The notes under the pieces: generated by a model | Told to the model about the DNA's origin: nothing | Database searches by the model: none | The model's input: only the letters and a program-made list of their open reading frames with translations | From: Candidatus Alcyoniella australis | GTDB lineage: Bacteria > Lernaellota > Lernaellaia > JAVCCG01 > Alcyoniellaceae | Reading direction: 5' to 3' | Length of the DNA: 64,000 nt | Assembly (NCBI GenBank): GCA_030765605.1 | Contig: JAVCCG010000107.1 | Coordinates: forward strand, 1-64,000 | Program-made: the position numbers and the translations under genes | Shown here: positions 7,970-18,949 of the stretch, in pieces | Layout of the letters: each line of letters starts with the position of its first letter | Numbering within the stretch: the stretch's first letter is position 1

Positions 7970-8797
7970 GTGGCACGAAAAAAGGTTAAAATTACAAGGA
8001 AAATGCTGAAACAGCCCGACGAGTTCGTCAGCACGACTACTGAGGCGATCTCCTGGGCTGCCGAGCATTACCGCCTGCTGGTCGCAGTGGGAGCGGCTCT
8101 GTTGGTAGTGCTTAGCGCCGTGTTGATCGTGCGCAACATCCAGCATACCCAAATGGTCAAGGCCAACGAGTTGTTCGGCCAGGCCAACGTCGCCTATAAC
8201 GCGTTCGTCGATCCAACGGGGGAGGGCGTTGACGCTGAGGGCGTGCGGCACCAGATGGTGTTCAAAACAGAGCAGGACAAGTTCAGCAAGTCGCTGGAGA
8301 GCTTCGAGCTGGTGACCGAGAAATACCCCGACACCTCGGTGGGCATGCTCTCGCTGATGTTCTGCGGCCACTGCCTGGTCAAGCTCGGCGAGTACGAGCG
8401 CGCGCGTGAATATTACGATCGCTTCCTTAAAACCGAATTCGACGACCTGTTCATGAGGCAGCTGGCGCAATCGAGCATCGGCGAGACCTACATGGCGCAG
8501 TCCCAGTGGGACGCGGCGTCGCAGTCCTTCGAACTGCTGTCCAACGAGGCGCTGGACAGCCTGCGGCCCTCGATCCTGTTCAACCTGGGCATGAGCCAGG
8601 AACTCGGCGATAAAACCGATCAGGCGATCGCGACCTATGGCACACTGGTCAGGGAGTACGCTGGCAATCCGCTGGCAAAGTCGGCCATGGAACGCACCGC
8701 GGCCCTGGGCGGCAGCCCGTTTGGCTCCGGCGCGAATCCTGACGAGCCGAACATCCGGCTGATGCCGATGGATCAAACCCTGGACATCGGGGAATAA
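7970..8797 (+). CDS. Membrane-anchored TPR protein (YfgM-like)
   Basis: A 275-residue protein with a basic N-terminus, one transmembrane helix (about residues 36-58) and a periplasmic tetratricopeptide-like helical region (about 65-240). This is the architecture of YfgM, the ancillary SecYEG/periplasmic-chaperone protein. The following gene is a BamB-like propeller lipoprotein, the same neighbour pair as yfgM-bamB in enterobacteria, which supports the call. The GTG start is preceded by GGGGGAG about 8 nt upstream. Confidence 0.72.
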   Translation: MARKKVKITRKMLKQPDEFVSTTTEAISWAAEHYRLLVAVGAALLVVLSAVLIVRNIQHTQMVKANELFGQANVAYNAFVDPTGEGVDAEGVRHQMVFKTEQDKFSKSLESFELVTEKYPDTSVGMLSLMFCGHCLVKLGEYERAREYYDRFLKTEFDDLFMRQLAQSSIGETYMAQSQWDAASQSFELLSNEALDSLRPSILFNLGMSQELGDKTDQAIATYGTLVREYAGNPLAKSAMERTAALGGSPFGSGANPDEPNIRLMPMDQTLDIGE

Positions 8798-8810
8798 GGC
8801 TGGTTTGCAG

Positions 8811-10037
8811 ATGATCGTGATCAGCGGCAGACAAAGGGCGACCCTGGCGATACTACTGATAACGGCCCTGGCGCTGCTGCTGTGCGGATGCAACAGCGGC
8901 ACGATCGGCGCGCGGGTGATCGTCTCGCCCGACGCCTTTGTCCAGCGCGCCGCGTTGCCCTACAAGGTCAAATGGGTCAAGGATCTTGGCTCGGGCGAGC
9001 GTTACATCGACGACACGCCGTTCGAACGCTCAGTGCCCCTGGTCGTGGACGAGACAATCTACGTGGGCTCCACAGCCGAAATCTTTACCGCGCTCAACGC
9101 CCGCACCAGCAACCTGATCTGGCAGTTTCAACCCGAGGGAGCCGTGGAGTCCACGGCTGCGGTCGATAGCGACAAGGTCTATTTCGGCGACAGTAACGGC
9201 AAAATTTACGCCCTGAATCGTGATTACGGCGACCTGGTCTGGTCCTACCGCACCAAGGGCGAGATCCTCTCGAAATTGACCGTCAGCAACGACGTGGTCT
9301 ACGCGGCCACGAGCTTCAACCGCGTGCTGGCGCTGAACGCGAACAGCGGCGAGCTGCTGTGGCTGGCCGACCACGATCCGGCCGACGACTTCACCATTCG
9401 CGGAGTCTCCAGTCCGCTGGTGACCAAAAATGCGATCTACGCCGGTTACGCCGACGGCAGCCTGGCGGCCATCGACCCGGCGACGGGTAAGGAGCTGTGG
9501 TCGAACACGCTCAAGCGCGGACAGCGCTTCATCGACGTGGACGCCACGCCGATACTGCACAAGGGTCGGCTCTACGTGCCCAGCTTCGACGGCAAGCTGT
9601 ATTGCCTTGAGGCCGACACCGGAACGATCGTCTGGAGCTTCGAGCACGGCGGCGTGAGCCGGGTGGCGATCCACAACGGCCGGATCTTCTTTTCCAGCGA
9701 CGATAATCAGTTCTACGCCGTGAGCCTGCAAAACGGCGAGCTGATCTGGTCGTTCAACGTCAAGGCCGACTACGAGCTCGACTCGATCTACAAGAGCAAA
9801 CGCTCGCGCAACCAGATCCCGGGCCAAGCGGCGATCGTCAACGACGTGGTGGTCTTCGCCAGCATGTCCGGCTACGTCTATGCGCTGGACATGCAAAGCG
9901 GCGTAAAGCGTTGGACCTACTTGCCCGGCGAGGGAGTCACCAGCGGCGTGGTCGCCTATAAAGACCGGCTGTATTTCCTGTCCAACGCGGGCAAGCTGTA
10001 CTGCCTGCGTCAGTCCGGGCCGCCGCAGGGCTACTGA
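8811..10037 (+). CDS. PQQ-like beta-propeller lipoprotein (BamB-like)
   Basis: A lipoprotein of about 408 residues with a hydrophobic signal ending at LLCGC. The rest is a seven- to eight-bladed propeller built from repeats of the pattern V-Y-x-G-(S/D)-x-D-G-x-(L/I)-Y-A-L-(D/N)-x-x-(T/S)-G-x-x-x-W. No quinoprotein dehydrogenase active site is evident. With a YfgM-like gene immediately upstream it is most likely BamB-like, a scaffold of the outer-membrane protein assembly machine, though other extracytoplasmic PQQ-repeat proteins look similar. A TTG at 8805 is an alternative start; AAGG at 8796-8799 could serve either. Confidence 0.75.
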   Translation: MIVISGRQRATLAILLITALALLLCGCNSGTIGARVIVSPDAFVQRAALPYKVKWVKDLGSGERYIDDTPFERSVPLVVDETIYVGSTAEIFTALNARTSNLIWQFQPEGAVESTAAVDSDKVYFGDSNGKIYALNRDYGDLVWSYRTKGEILSKLTVSNDVVYAATSFNRVLALNANSGELLWLADHDPADDFTIRGVSSPLVTKNAIYAGYADGSLAAIDPATGKELWSNTLKRGQRFIDVDATPILHKGRLYVPSFDGKLYCLEADTGTIVWSFEHGGVSRVAIHNGRIFFSSDDNQFYAVSLQNGELIWSFNVKADYELDSIYKSKRSRNQIPGQAAIVNDVVVFASMSGYVYALDMQSGVKRWTYLPGEGVTSGVVAYKDRLYFLSNAGKLYCLRQSGPPQGY

Positions 10038-10208
10038 TCGATCCACAAAAAGCGTGGGGCATTTTCCGGAACAGGGTATTTTTTCAAACGCTCTAGTTGA
10101 CATAATATATCTTATCGGAACTTCTATTCGGATTAAATCCTATGCCCTCATGGCCCTATCGGTTAAACTCCCACGCCGTACACAGATCCCGCTTGGAGCG
10201 TCCAAACC

Positions 10209-11990
<1,782 letters not shown>

Positions 11991-11991
<1 letters not shown>

Positions 11992-12947
11992 TGCGGTTGC
12001 TGGTCACCGGGGCCGAGGGGTTTGCCGGCAGCCATCTGCTGCAACGGCTGATCGAGGACGGCCACGACGTGGTGGCCTCGATCCTGCGCAAGGACCATCC
12101 GTGCAACCTGGTCCACGTTCCCGGCGACTACCAGGTCCACGAATGCGACCTGCGCGACAATCAGGCCGTGACAACGCTGGTCCACGAGGCGCGGGTCGAC
12201 GCGATCTGCCATCTGGCGGCGATCGCCTTTGTGCCCCAAGCTTTGGCCGATCCGCGACGAGTGGTCGAGACCAACGTACTGGGAACGCTGAACCTGCTCG
12301 AGGCGATCCGCACCCTCGAATCCGACAGACCGCGCCTGCTGTTCGTCAGCAGCGCCGAGGTCTACGGCATCCAGCCCACCGAGGCTTTCCCGCTGACTCA
12401 AAACACGCCCATTGCGCCGGTCAACCTCTACGCCTCGACCAAGGCCGCGGCCGAGGTGCTGGTCGGCCAGTACGCGCGCGCTTTCGGCGTCGAGTCGATC
12501 GTCGTGCGGCCGTTTAACCACGCCGGACCGCGCCAGGAGCCGTGCTTCGCCCTGCCCAGCTTCGCGCGACAAATCGCCTCGATCGAACACGGCGCTCAGC
12601 CGCCGGTACTCAGCGTGGGCAACCTCGACGCCCGGCGCGACCTGCTCGACGTGCGCGATGTGGCCCGGGCCTACGAAGCACTGATCGCAGAGGCGCAGCC
12701 CGGCTGCGTCTACAACCTGTGCTCGGGCAAGGCGCGGCGCATCGGCGACCTGCTGCAAAAACTGCTCGATCTTTCAACAGCCCAAATCGAGGTCCGGCCC
12801 GATCCCGCGCGCATGCGCCCCAGCGACATTCCGCTGATGGTCGGCAACAATCAGCCGATCGTGAGCGACCTGGGCTGGCGACCGCAAATCGAAATCGAGA
12901 CAACCTTGAGCGACATCCTGGAATACGCGCGCGCCTCAATCGAATAA
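11991..12947 (+). CDS. GDP-4-keto-6-deoxymannose reductase-like NAD(P)-dependent epimerase/reductase
   Basis: A 318-residue extended SDR protein with GAEGFAGSHL (Rossmann), SSAEVYG (catalytic Ser region), Y-x-x-x-K in NLYASTKAAAE, and RPFNHAGPRQ. The last motif is characteristic of Rmd, which reduces the product of Gmd to GDP-D-rhamnose. Overlap with gmd (TAATG) fits a two-step pathway. An alternative is an SDR making GDP-6-deoxy-talose or another 6-deoxyhexose. The likely use is LPS or exopolysaccharide synthesis. Confidence 0.82.
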
Positions 12948-12963
12948 GGTCCGGCACAGGCCG

Positions 12964-14643
12964 ATGCGCCCTCGCCCCCCCTCCCTCATTGATCGCCGCA
13001 ACCTGTTGCCCGCGCTGCTGGTCGGCCTGCTGTTGCTCGAACTGTTGCTGGGGCTGGCCTGGGTCGAGCTCGGCGGCGTGGGCATGGGGATCTTCGAGAT
13101 CCGCAACGCCCGCGAGATCGCGGGCCACATCCCCGGCGACCTGCCCGGATTAATCCAGCGCTGGAACGCCCACCACTACTACCCGCCGGGCTACGACAGC
13201 GCCCTAGCCCTGGTCTACGCCGTGGTGCAAAACGATGCTTCGGGCCTGCTGATCTTCAACTGGCTGCTGCTGTGCCTGGGCTGCTGGGGGATGGTCGATC
13301 TGCTGGGCAGGCGCGAGGGCGCGATCGCCGCGATGCTTTTCAGTCTATTACCCGGGGTGTCGTTGGGTCTGCACCTGGCCGCGCGCGAGTACGCCCTGAC
13401 CTGTCTGATGCCCTGCCTACTCGCCGCGCTGTATCACAGCGACGGACTGCTGCGGCTGCGGCGCACGTTGCTCGCCGCGCTGTGGTTCTGTCTGGCAATG
13501 TACGCCAAATGGACCTTCGCGGCCCAGGCGCTGATCCCGGGGATGGCGTTTCTAATCGCCGGAAGCAGCGTTCGGCCGCTGCGTCTGCGCACCAGGCTGG
13601 TCAACCTCTGCGTCGGCGGCGCCCTGTGTCTGGCTCTGCTGTCCGCGTGGTACCTGCGCGGCCTGGATACTCAGGCGTTGCTCTTCGCCTCGGCCAACGA
13701 CCCCAGCGATCTGAGCCTGTGGCAAACGCTGAGCTATTATTTGCGCAGCTTGGTGAACGACCAGCTGCTGTGGCCCGCGGCGCTGCTGGGCCTGGCCGCC
13801 CTGCCCCTGGCGCTGTACAGCCGCCGGAGGATGGCGCTGCCCGCGTTGCTGTGGTTGATCGGCCCGATCGTGGTCTTTACGCCCTTGGCCCATTGCGAGG
13901 CGCGCTATATCCAACCGGTGGTGGGCGCTGTCGCGCTGCTCGCGGCCCTGGCCCTGACCGCACTCCCCTCGCGGCGCGTATTGCAGCCGCTTACCATTGC
14001 GGCGCTGGTGCTGCTGGGGTTGTACGGGGTGACCCTCGATAAATTCCAGCGGCCGATGCTGCTGCGCGACAGCGGCACGCGCGTGCAGGTCAACGGGCTG
14101 TCCTGCTTCGGCCTGGCCCGGGAATACGTCGACTGGCTGGATCAGACCCTGCCGCGCTACGGCGTTGAGGGTGCTCCGGCGCGGGCAATGCTGCACCCGC
14201 TGTCAGCCAACGACGTGCTGCTCGGACCCGAGATCGTAGGCTACGAGCTGTTGCGCCAACGCCGACGCGCGTCCGGCCCGTGGTCGGTTGAACTGATGAC
14301 CCACGAGCGTTTGGGCGAGTTCATCTGCGATCTGGGTTCGTACGACCTGCTGCTGATCCCCGATCAGTTGGCGCAAGCCACGCTCGACACTCAGCGCAGC
14401 ATGGCCCGCGGCTGGCTCTCCGAACAGGATCCTGCGCTGGAAGAGCTGATCGATTGGTCCGACCCGGCGTTGCTCGGATCGATTGAGCGCCAAATGCGAC
14501 CCGTGGCGCGTTTTACCTCGTATTGTGCGGCGGGCGGAAATCGCGGATCGGGGATTACGTTGTATCAGCGCAAGATCCCCGGCGAGCCCCCTGCCCCGCA
14601 ATGCGCACTGGGACTGCTCAGCGAATCGCCGACTCTCTACTGA
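12964..14643 (+). CDS. GT-C-fold membrane glycosyltransferase (PMT/GT39-like)
   Basis: A 559-residue protein with roughly 10 hydrophobic segments in residues 1-370 and a soluble C-terminal part. It carries a HHYYPPGYDS segment after the first helix, the kind of loop seen in GT-C enzymes that use polyprenyl-phosphate sugars, with an acidic residue (Glu37 in FEIRN) in the first extracytoplasmic loop. It follows gmd and the rmd-like gene by 16 nt, so a role in transferring a GDP-rhamnose-derived or related sugar is reasonable but unproven. The donor and acceptor cannot be read from sequence. Confidence 0.65.
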   Translation: MRPRPPSLIDRRNLLPALLVGLLLLELLLGLAWVELGGVGMGIFEIRNAREIAGHIPGDLPGLIQRWNAHHYYPPGYDSALALVYAVVQNDASGLLIFNWLLLCLGCWGMVDLLGRREGAIAAMLFSLLPGVSLGLHLAAREYALTCLMPCLLAALYHSDGLLRLRRTLLAALWFCLAMYAKWTFAAQALIPGMAFLIAGSSVRPLRLRTRLVNLCVGGALCLALLSAWYLRGLDTQALLFASANDPSDLSLWQTLSYYLRSLVNDQLLWPAALLGLAALPLALYSRRRMALPALLWLIGPIVVFTPLAHCEARYIQPVVGAVALLAALALTALPSRRVLQPLTIAALVLLGLYGVTLDKFQRPMLLRDSGTRVQVNGLSCFGLAREYVDWLDQTLPRYGVEGAPARAMLHPLSANDVLLGPEIVGYELLRQRRRASGPWSVELMTHERLGEFICDLGSYDLLLIPDQLAQATLDTQRSMARGWLSEQDPALEELIDWSDPALLGSIERQMRPVARFTSYCAAGGNRGSGITLYQRKIPGEPPAPQCALGLLSESPTLY

Positions 14644-14656
14644 TAGTTCGTGTTGA

Positions 14657-15748
14657 TTACAGGTCGATCGGTTTGTCGTAGCCGCTGAGCTCGACGTAGC
14701 CCTGGCCCGAGACCGTCTGGGAGCCCAGCGTCCCCTGCACGCCCACGGCACCCTCCCAATAGGTGATCTGGGTCAGCCGCGGCCGGACCTCCTGGTCGCG
14801 CAGCACCGGCAGCACCACCAGGTCCACGTCGTATTGCGGCACCTTGATCCGCCACGAGGATGGGTACTTGGCGCGCGACTCCTCGCTGGTCCAATAGCTC
14901 AACGGCCTGATCTCGAAGCTCTCGGAGTAGAAGTGCTCGTAACTGCCATCGGGCATTACGATCGTCCCGGACGAGCACGGATCGATCCCGCCGTCGCTGG
15001 TGTGCAGCGTGAACAGCATCAGCTCGTGATCGTTGTCCAGCTGAATCGAGAACCAGTCCCAGCCGACCAGGTTCTCGGCGATGGTCGGCGAGAGCACCTC
15101 GTGGTCCATCCAGGCCTGGCCGCTGACGCGTAGCGGCTCGCCGTCGCGCACCATCGTCCCCTTGACCTCGAGCCTGGTCAACGAGGTGTAGTACGAGGCG
15201 CCGCCTTGCTCACCCTTGCGCGAGTAGCCGTTCTCGCCGTGAAGCACCGGCGGCTTGAGCGGGTTGACCAGCAGGTCAATGCCGTAGCCGGGCATCTGCG
15301 CGCTGAGGTACCAATCCTCGCCCAGTTGCATCGCCCGCCAGTCCTCGTTCCAGAGCACGAATTTGTCGCTCGACGCACCGCCGCGCAGCGGCTTTTTCAG
15401 CCCGATGCGCTCCGCTTGATTAAAGGTGCGGCCCTGCATGTCGGTGATCGTGAAGTGCGATACGTAGGCCGGATTGGAGACCCACCAGACCGGCACACCC
15501 AGCCGGAACTCGCCCTCGGTGTGCTTCTTGAAAAACACCAGCTCGAATCCGTAACGCTCGCCGTTGTCGGCCTCGAGGTGTCCGGTGAAGTACCACCACT
15601 CGAGGTAGTAATTATCGTGGGCCCAGTGATCGCGCGGAAAGCTCAGCTGATAGTCGGGTTTGACCGGATTGTGCAACGGCGAGTTGGGGCAGCCGCCCAG
15701 GGTCGTGAGCGCAAAAATCAGCGCCAACAACAGAACGATCCTGCGCAT
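14657..15748 (-). CDS. CrtC/AttH-like lipocalin-fold lipoprotein, copy 1
   Basis: A 363-residue lipoprotein (signal ending LTTLGGC) of the carotenoid 1,2-hydratase N-terminal/AttH lipocalin superfamily. Visible signatures are EWWYFTGHLEADNG near the N-terminus, WMDHEVLS and GWDWFSIQLDN in the middle, and Y-W-E-G-A-V near the end. The ATG is at 15748 and overlaps the stop of the upstream paralogue by one base (TGATG). Such proteins bind or hydrate hydrophobic molecules; no carotenoid genes are nearby, so the ligand is unknown. Confidence 0.82.
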   Translation of the reverse strand: MRRIVLLLALIFALTTLGGCPNSPLHNPVKPDYQLSFPRDHWAHDNYYLEWWYFTGHLEADNGERYGFELVFFKKHTEGEFRLGVPVWWVSNPAYVSHFTITDMQGRTFNQAERIGLKKPLRGGASSDKFVLWNEDWRAMQLGEDWYLSAQMPGYGIDLLVNPLKPPVLHGENGYSRKGEQGGASYYTSLTRLEVKGTMVRDGEPLRVSGQAWMDHEVLSPTIAENLVGWDWFSIQLDNDHELMLFTLHTSDGGIDPCSSGTIVMPDGSYEHFYSESFEIRPLSYWTSEESRAKYPSSWRIKVPQYDVDLVVLPVLRDQEVRPRLTQITYWEGAVGVQGTLGSQTVSGQGYVELSGYDKPIDL

Positions 15749-16896
15749 CAGGCCACGCTCCCGACCTCGAGCTTGGTCAGCCACTTCAGCGGTTTTACAT
15801 ATCCGGTGAGTTCCACAAAGCCCTTGCCCGTGACCGGCACGCCTTGGCAGGTGCCGCTGACGCGCACGCTGCCCTCCCAATATTGCGTAAGGGTCTTGCG
15901 CGTGCGCATCTCCTGTTCGGGCATTATCGGCGTGATCTCCAGATCGACCTGCTTGTCCGGAATGCGTAGCCTCCAACGCACCGGATAGGTAACCTTGCTG
16001 CGCGGGCTGGTCCAGCTCTGGAGCGTCTGAAGCTCTATCTGCTCAAAATCGATCGGCTCGGGCGGGCCCTGAGCCGGCACCAGCAAGCCCTTACTGTAAG
16101 TGTCGTAACTGCCGTCGTGCAACGCCAGCATGTAGAGCATCAGCTCGACGTCGTTGTCCAGCCGCAACGAGAACCAGTCCCAACCGCGTTGCTCGGGTCG
16201 CAGCTGATAGCTGCCGAACTCGTGATCGTGCCAGGCCCGGCCGTGGACCGCCTGGGGCACACCGTCCACGAACAGCACGCCGTCGGCCTCGAGGTTGGTG
16301 TAGCTGATGTAGTGCGTGCCCCGCTGCTCTCCCTTGGCGAAGTAGCCGCCCCGGCCCTGCAGCACCGGCGGCTTGTTCGGCCGCAACAGCAGCGTTAAAT
16401 CAAAACCCTTCATCCGCACACTGAGCAGGAAATCGTCGTCGATCTGTTTTAACGACCAGTCGCCGTTCCAGACATAGAGCCAGTCGTACATCACCCCGGC
16501 GTTGCCGTTCTTGTCCTCGTGATCGCGGGCGCGCCGCTCCTCGTAAAAGTGCGTCCCGGCGTTCTCGTCGATGATCGCGAAGTGCGCCATGTGCGCCGGG
16601 TTGCTGTAGTTCTTGATCGCGATGGATCCGGCGATCTTGTCCTGGTCCGTGCGGCGGGAGAAGAAGGTCACCTCGAAGGCGTACTCCCGGCCGTCCTCGG
16701 CGTCCAAATGCCCGGTGAAATACCACCACTCGGTTCGGTAATCGCGATGGCCCGCGTTGTCTTGCGGCAGCTCGATGCGGTTGTGCGGATCGGCCCGTCG
16801 ATAGACCACGTGCTTTGAAGCGCACCCGGCGATCATCGCCAGCGCCAGCATGACCGCCGCAAGGCGCAGGGCGCGTCGAGCGCGGTTCAGACGCAA
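15748..16896 (-). CDS. CrtC/AttH-like lipocalin-fold lipoprotein, copy 2
   Basis: A 382-residue paralogue of the downstream gene, sharing EWWYFTGHLDAEDG, AWHDHEFGS, GWDWFSLRLDN and YWEGSVRV segments. The start is a TTG at 16896. GAGGGG lies 8 nt upstream and the resulting N-terminus (MRLNRARRALRL followed by LALAMIAGC) is a textbook lipoprotein signal. Starting at the next ATG (16851) would lose the basic n-region. It overlaps the end of the thymidylate-synthase-like gene by 10 nt. The pair looks like a tandem duplication that has diverged. Confidence 0.82.
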   Translation of the reverse strand: MRLNRARRALRLAAVMLALAMIAGCASKHVVYRRADPHNRIELPQDNAGHRDYRTEWWYFTGHLDAEDGREYAFEVTFFSRRTDQDKIAGSIAIKNYSNPAHMAHFAIIDENAGTHFYEERRARDHEDKNGNAGVMYDWLYVWNGDWSLKQIDDDFLLSVRMKGFDLTLLLRPNKPPVLQGRGGYFAKGEQRGTHYISYTNLEADGVLFVDGVPQAVHGRAWHDHEFGSYQLRPEQRGWDWFSLRLDNDVELMLYMLALHDGSYDTYSKGLLVPAQGPPEPIDFEQIELQTLQSWTSPRSKVTYPVRWRLRIPDKQVDLEITPIMPEQEMRTRKTLTQYWEGSVRVSGTCQGVPVTGKGFVELTGYVKPLKWLTKLEVGSVA

Positions 16897-17579
16897 GGCG
16901 TCAGCCCCTCTTGCAGTTGATCGGGCAGCGGTCTGCCGGTGCGTAGGGCTGCCAGCTCCCAGGTGTAGTCGTAGAGGTGCAGCCCCTTGGAGCTGGCGAT
17001 GATCTCGCCGTCGTCCACGCCGATCTCCTGGGCCATGTCCTCCTTGACCATCTGCAGCGCGGCCAGGTTGCTGGGTAATCCGGCCCACAAATCCCAGGAA
17101 CGGAAGTAGAGAATGAAGTGCAGCTTGCCGTCGCGGATCCGCGTGTCCACGCCGCGCAGGCACGGCGGGTCGTCGTAGTCCAGGGTCTTGGCGCTGCCCA
17201 CGGCCATGTAGGCTTGGTTGGTATTCGGACCCTGCTCGCGATACATCTTAATCACCTTGGGGATCTGCACGGCCAAGTCCTCGCCGTAGGTGTAGATCTC
17301 GTTTTCGCTTTTAGCGTCGGTGATCAGCTTCTCCAAGTACTGTTGCACGTACTCCATATCGGTCGGCGGCGGGATCGACATGCCCGGCGGCATGTCCGGG
17401 ATCAGCGGCCGCTGTGAGGGATGCTTGATGCAGATCGAGACGAAGTCGTACTCCAGCCGCCGATGCCCCTGCCAACTGCCGCGATCGATCTGGTAATCCG
17501 AGCCCTCATCGAAAATCGAGTAGACCGCTTGAAACCACGCGTCCGGAATATCCCGGGCCTCGATATGTACACATTTCAT
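16887..17579 (-). CDS. Thymidylate synthase, methanogen-type
   Basis: A 230-residue protein related to the short thymidylate synthases of methanogens. Catalytic elements of the ThyA fold are all present: the nucleophile Cys in DDPPCLRG, Arg and Asp in FRSWDLW, the dUMP-sensing Asn in GLPSNLAALQ, and His/Tyr in GLHLYDY. The reaction would be reductive methylation of dUMP, although methanogen-type enzymes may use other folates. I placed the start at the ATG at 17579, about 40 nt below a promoter-like sequence. It is oddly grouped with lipocalin lipoproteins. A related pyrimidine hydroxymethylase is an alternative. Confidence 0.75.
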   Translation of the reverse strand: MKCVHIEARDIPDAWFQAVYSIFDEGSDYQIDRGSWQGHRRLEYDFVSICIKHPSQRPLIPDMPPGMSIPPPTDMEYVQQYLEKLITDAKSENEIYTYGEDLAVQIPKVIKMYREQGPNTNQAYMAVGSAKTLDYDDPPCLRGVDTRIRDGKLHFILYFRSWDLWAGLPSNLAALQMVKEDMAQEIGVDDGEIIASSKGLHLYDYTWELAALRTGRPLPDQLQEGLTPCV

Positions 17580-17618
17580 CGTTTTTACGAGTCCCCACAG
17601 ATGTGTCGAGCGTAGTTC

Positions 17619-17627
17619 TATATAGCA
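17619..17627 (-). promoter_or_regulatory. Candidate extended -10 promoter for the thymidylate synthase-like gene
   Basis: Read on the minus strand this is TGCTATATA, an extended -10 element (TGn followed by TATATA), about 40 nt before the ATG at 17579. No convincing -35 was found, which is tolerated for extended -10 promoters. Confidence 0.4.
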
Positions 17628-17675
17628 CAGCCCCAGAAGCATGAGAAGCGGCTCCGGCCGCGGTTGGACGCTGCC

Positions 17676-18464
17676 TCATTCGGTTGTGGACACAGTGTAG
17701 CTGCCGGTGCGCTGGTTGCTGTGGGCTCCGCACTCGTCCTCCCAATAAACCTGCCAGGTATGTTCACCGACCGTCTCCGTGGGCAGTCGCAGCCCATAGG
17801 TCGTGCCCGATTGCTCCGAAGAACATGCCAGCCAGTCGGGCAACAGATCGTCCATCACCTGCCATTGCTCCGAGTCGAAGCGATACCAGAATTCGCCGCC
17901 GCTCAAATTGCAGTCGCGGTCGTTGTAGTCGAAGGTCACGCCCAGTTCGTCAAAGTCGAAGACATCCACCGGACGCCCGCTGTAGGTCATCTGCTCGTCC
18001 AGCGTGCCGTTGACCCAGACGTAGACCTGTCCCAGTTCCGGCGCGGCGTTGCACAGCGAGCAGGATGTGTCGTAGTACAGCGTGAACTTCTCCTTGGTCG
18101 AGAGCCCGTGCTTGTCGTAGATCTTCACCGCTCCCAAATGCGGGCCCCGGTAGTCCGGACAGGGGATGTCGTGCGTGGCGCGGAAGTGCCCGCGGTCCAC
18201 CGGGTCGCGCTCGAGTCTGATCCACAGGTAGCCGTCGAAGAAAAACACTTTGCTCGAGTCCACGTCGCTCAAACCCTCCGGGTCGTCGACCCAGGCTTCG
18301 ACGTTGACGAAATCGCCCGGGATCAAAGGGTCGTCGGCATCGAGTCCGCTGGTCAACTGATAATCGAGTATTTGCGGATGTCGTGTTTCGTCTTTCTGCT
18401 CAGCGCACCCCGCGGCAAGCAGGACCGCGCAGAGCAACAATGCCGGCAGTCTGAAAATGCGCAT
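17676..18464 (-). CDS. Secreted lipoprotein of unknown function, related to its upstream neighbour
   Basis: A 262-residue lipoprotein with signal MRIFRLPALLLCAVLLAAGC. The mature part is acidic and rich in aromatic residues, with a D-P-E-G-L-S-D-V segment in a beta-rich region near residues 55-80 that matches D-P-E-G-Y-Q-D-V in the upstream protein, and a C-S-L-C pair near residue 128. I chose the second ATG because GGGGAGGA lies six bases before it; the first ATG (18470) abuts that sequence directly. I do not recognise the family. Location is probably the outer membrane or periplasm. Confidence 0.7.
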   Translation of the reverse strand: MRIFRLPALLLCAVLLAAGCAEQKDETRHPQILDYQLTSGLDADDPLIPGDFVNVEAWVDDPEGLSDVDSSKVFFFDGYLWIRLERDPVDRGHFRATHDIPCPDYRGPHLGAVKIYDKHGLSTKEKFTLYYDTSCSLCNAAPELGQVYVWVNGTLDEQMTYSGRPVDVFDFDELGVTFDYNDRDCNLSGGEFWYRFDSEQWQVMDDLLPDWLACSSEQSGTTYGLRLPTETVGEHTWQVYWEDECGAHSNQRTGSYTVSTTE

Positions 18465-18466
18465 GC

Positions 18467-18949
18467 TCATTCCTCCCCGCCGGAGTTCGACTGTAGATAG
18501 ACGATACCTTCCATTGAGGTCAGGCGACCTACGTCGTCCCGGGCAATGAACCAGACGCTGTGCAGCCCATCCTGCTCGATGTTGTCAAACGTGTGATGCA
18601 CGACCCACAGCCACGGCCGGTTCGGATCGACCACCATGTGGCTGGTCGAATACGGCCCCTGGAATTCGACGGCCGCCACGTCCTGGTACCCCTCGGGGTC
18701 GTTGACCTCGGCCTCGACCAATACGCGATCGCCCTGGGCGCAGGGATCCTGCTGATCCTGACAGTCGTCGATCGATACGCTGACAAACCACGGCGGCCCC
18801 TCGTCCCACTCCGGCTCGTCCTGGTCCAGCCACGGCTGATCGTCGTCTTCTTCCCACGCATCGTCATCGTAGTCGCAGTCCAGATCCATGTAGCACGCCG
18901 GTCCCAGCAGCAGCAGCAGCACCAATCCCGCGAAAATCGATCTATGCAT
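18467..18949 (-). CDS. Small acidic lipoprotein of unknown function
   Basis: A 160-residue lipoprotein (hydrophobic core ending LLGPAC) with a very acidic linker (about residues 22-50, mostly D, E, W and P) and one beta-rich domain containing VEAEVNDPEGYQDV, as in the downstream gene. Its stop overlaps the first possible start of that gene (ATGA), so the two are probably translated together. The shared domain suggests a local duplication with one copy extended. GGGGGAGG lies just before the start. Confidence 0.68.
   Translation of the reverse strand: MHRSIFAGLVLLLLLGPACYMDLDCDYDDDAWEEDDDQPWLDQDEPEWDEGPPWFVSVSIDDCQDQQDPCAQGDRVLVEAEVNDPEGYQDVAAVEFQGPYSTSHMVVDPNRPWLWVVHHTFDNIEQDGLHSVWFIARDDVGRLTSMEGIVYLQSNSGGEE

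Noticed and set aside
10097-10108. TTGACATAATAT as a complete promoter for uppP
   Set aside because: A -10 at normal spacing from the TTGACA is not present, and the internal TAATAT lacks a good -35.
15748-17163. Extended N-terminus (to 17163) of the second lipocalin gene
   Set aside because: It would overlap the thymidylate synthase coding region by almost 280 nt and bury the lipoprotein signal; the TTG at 16896 fits better.
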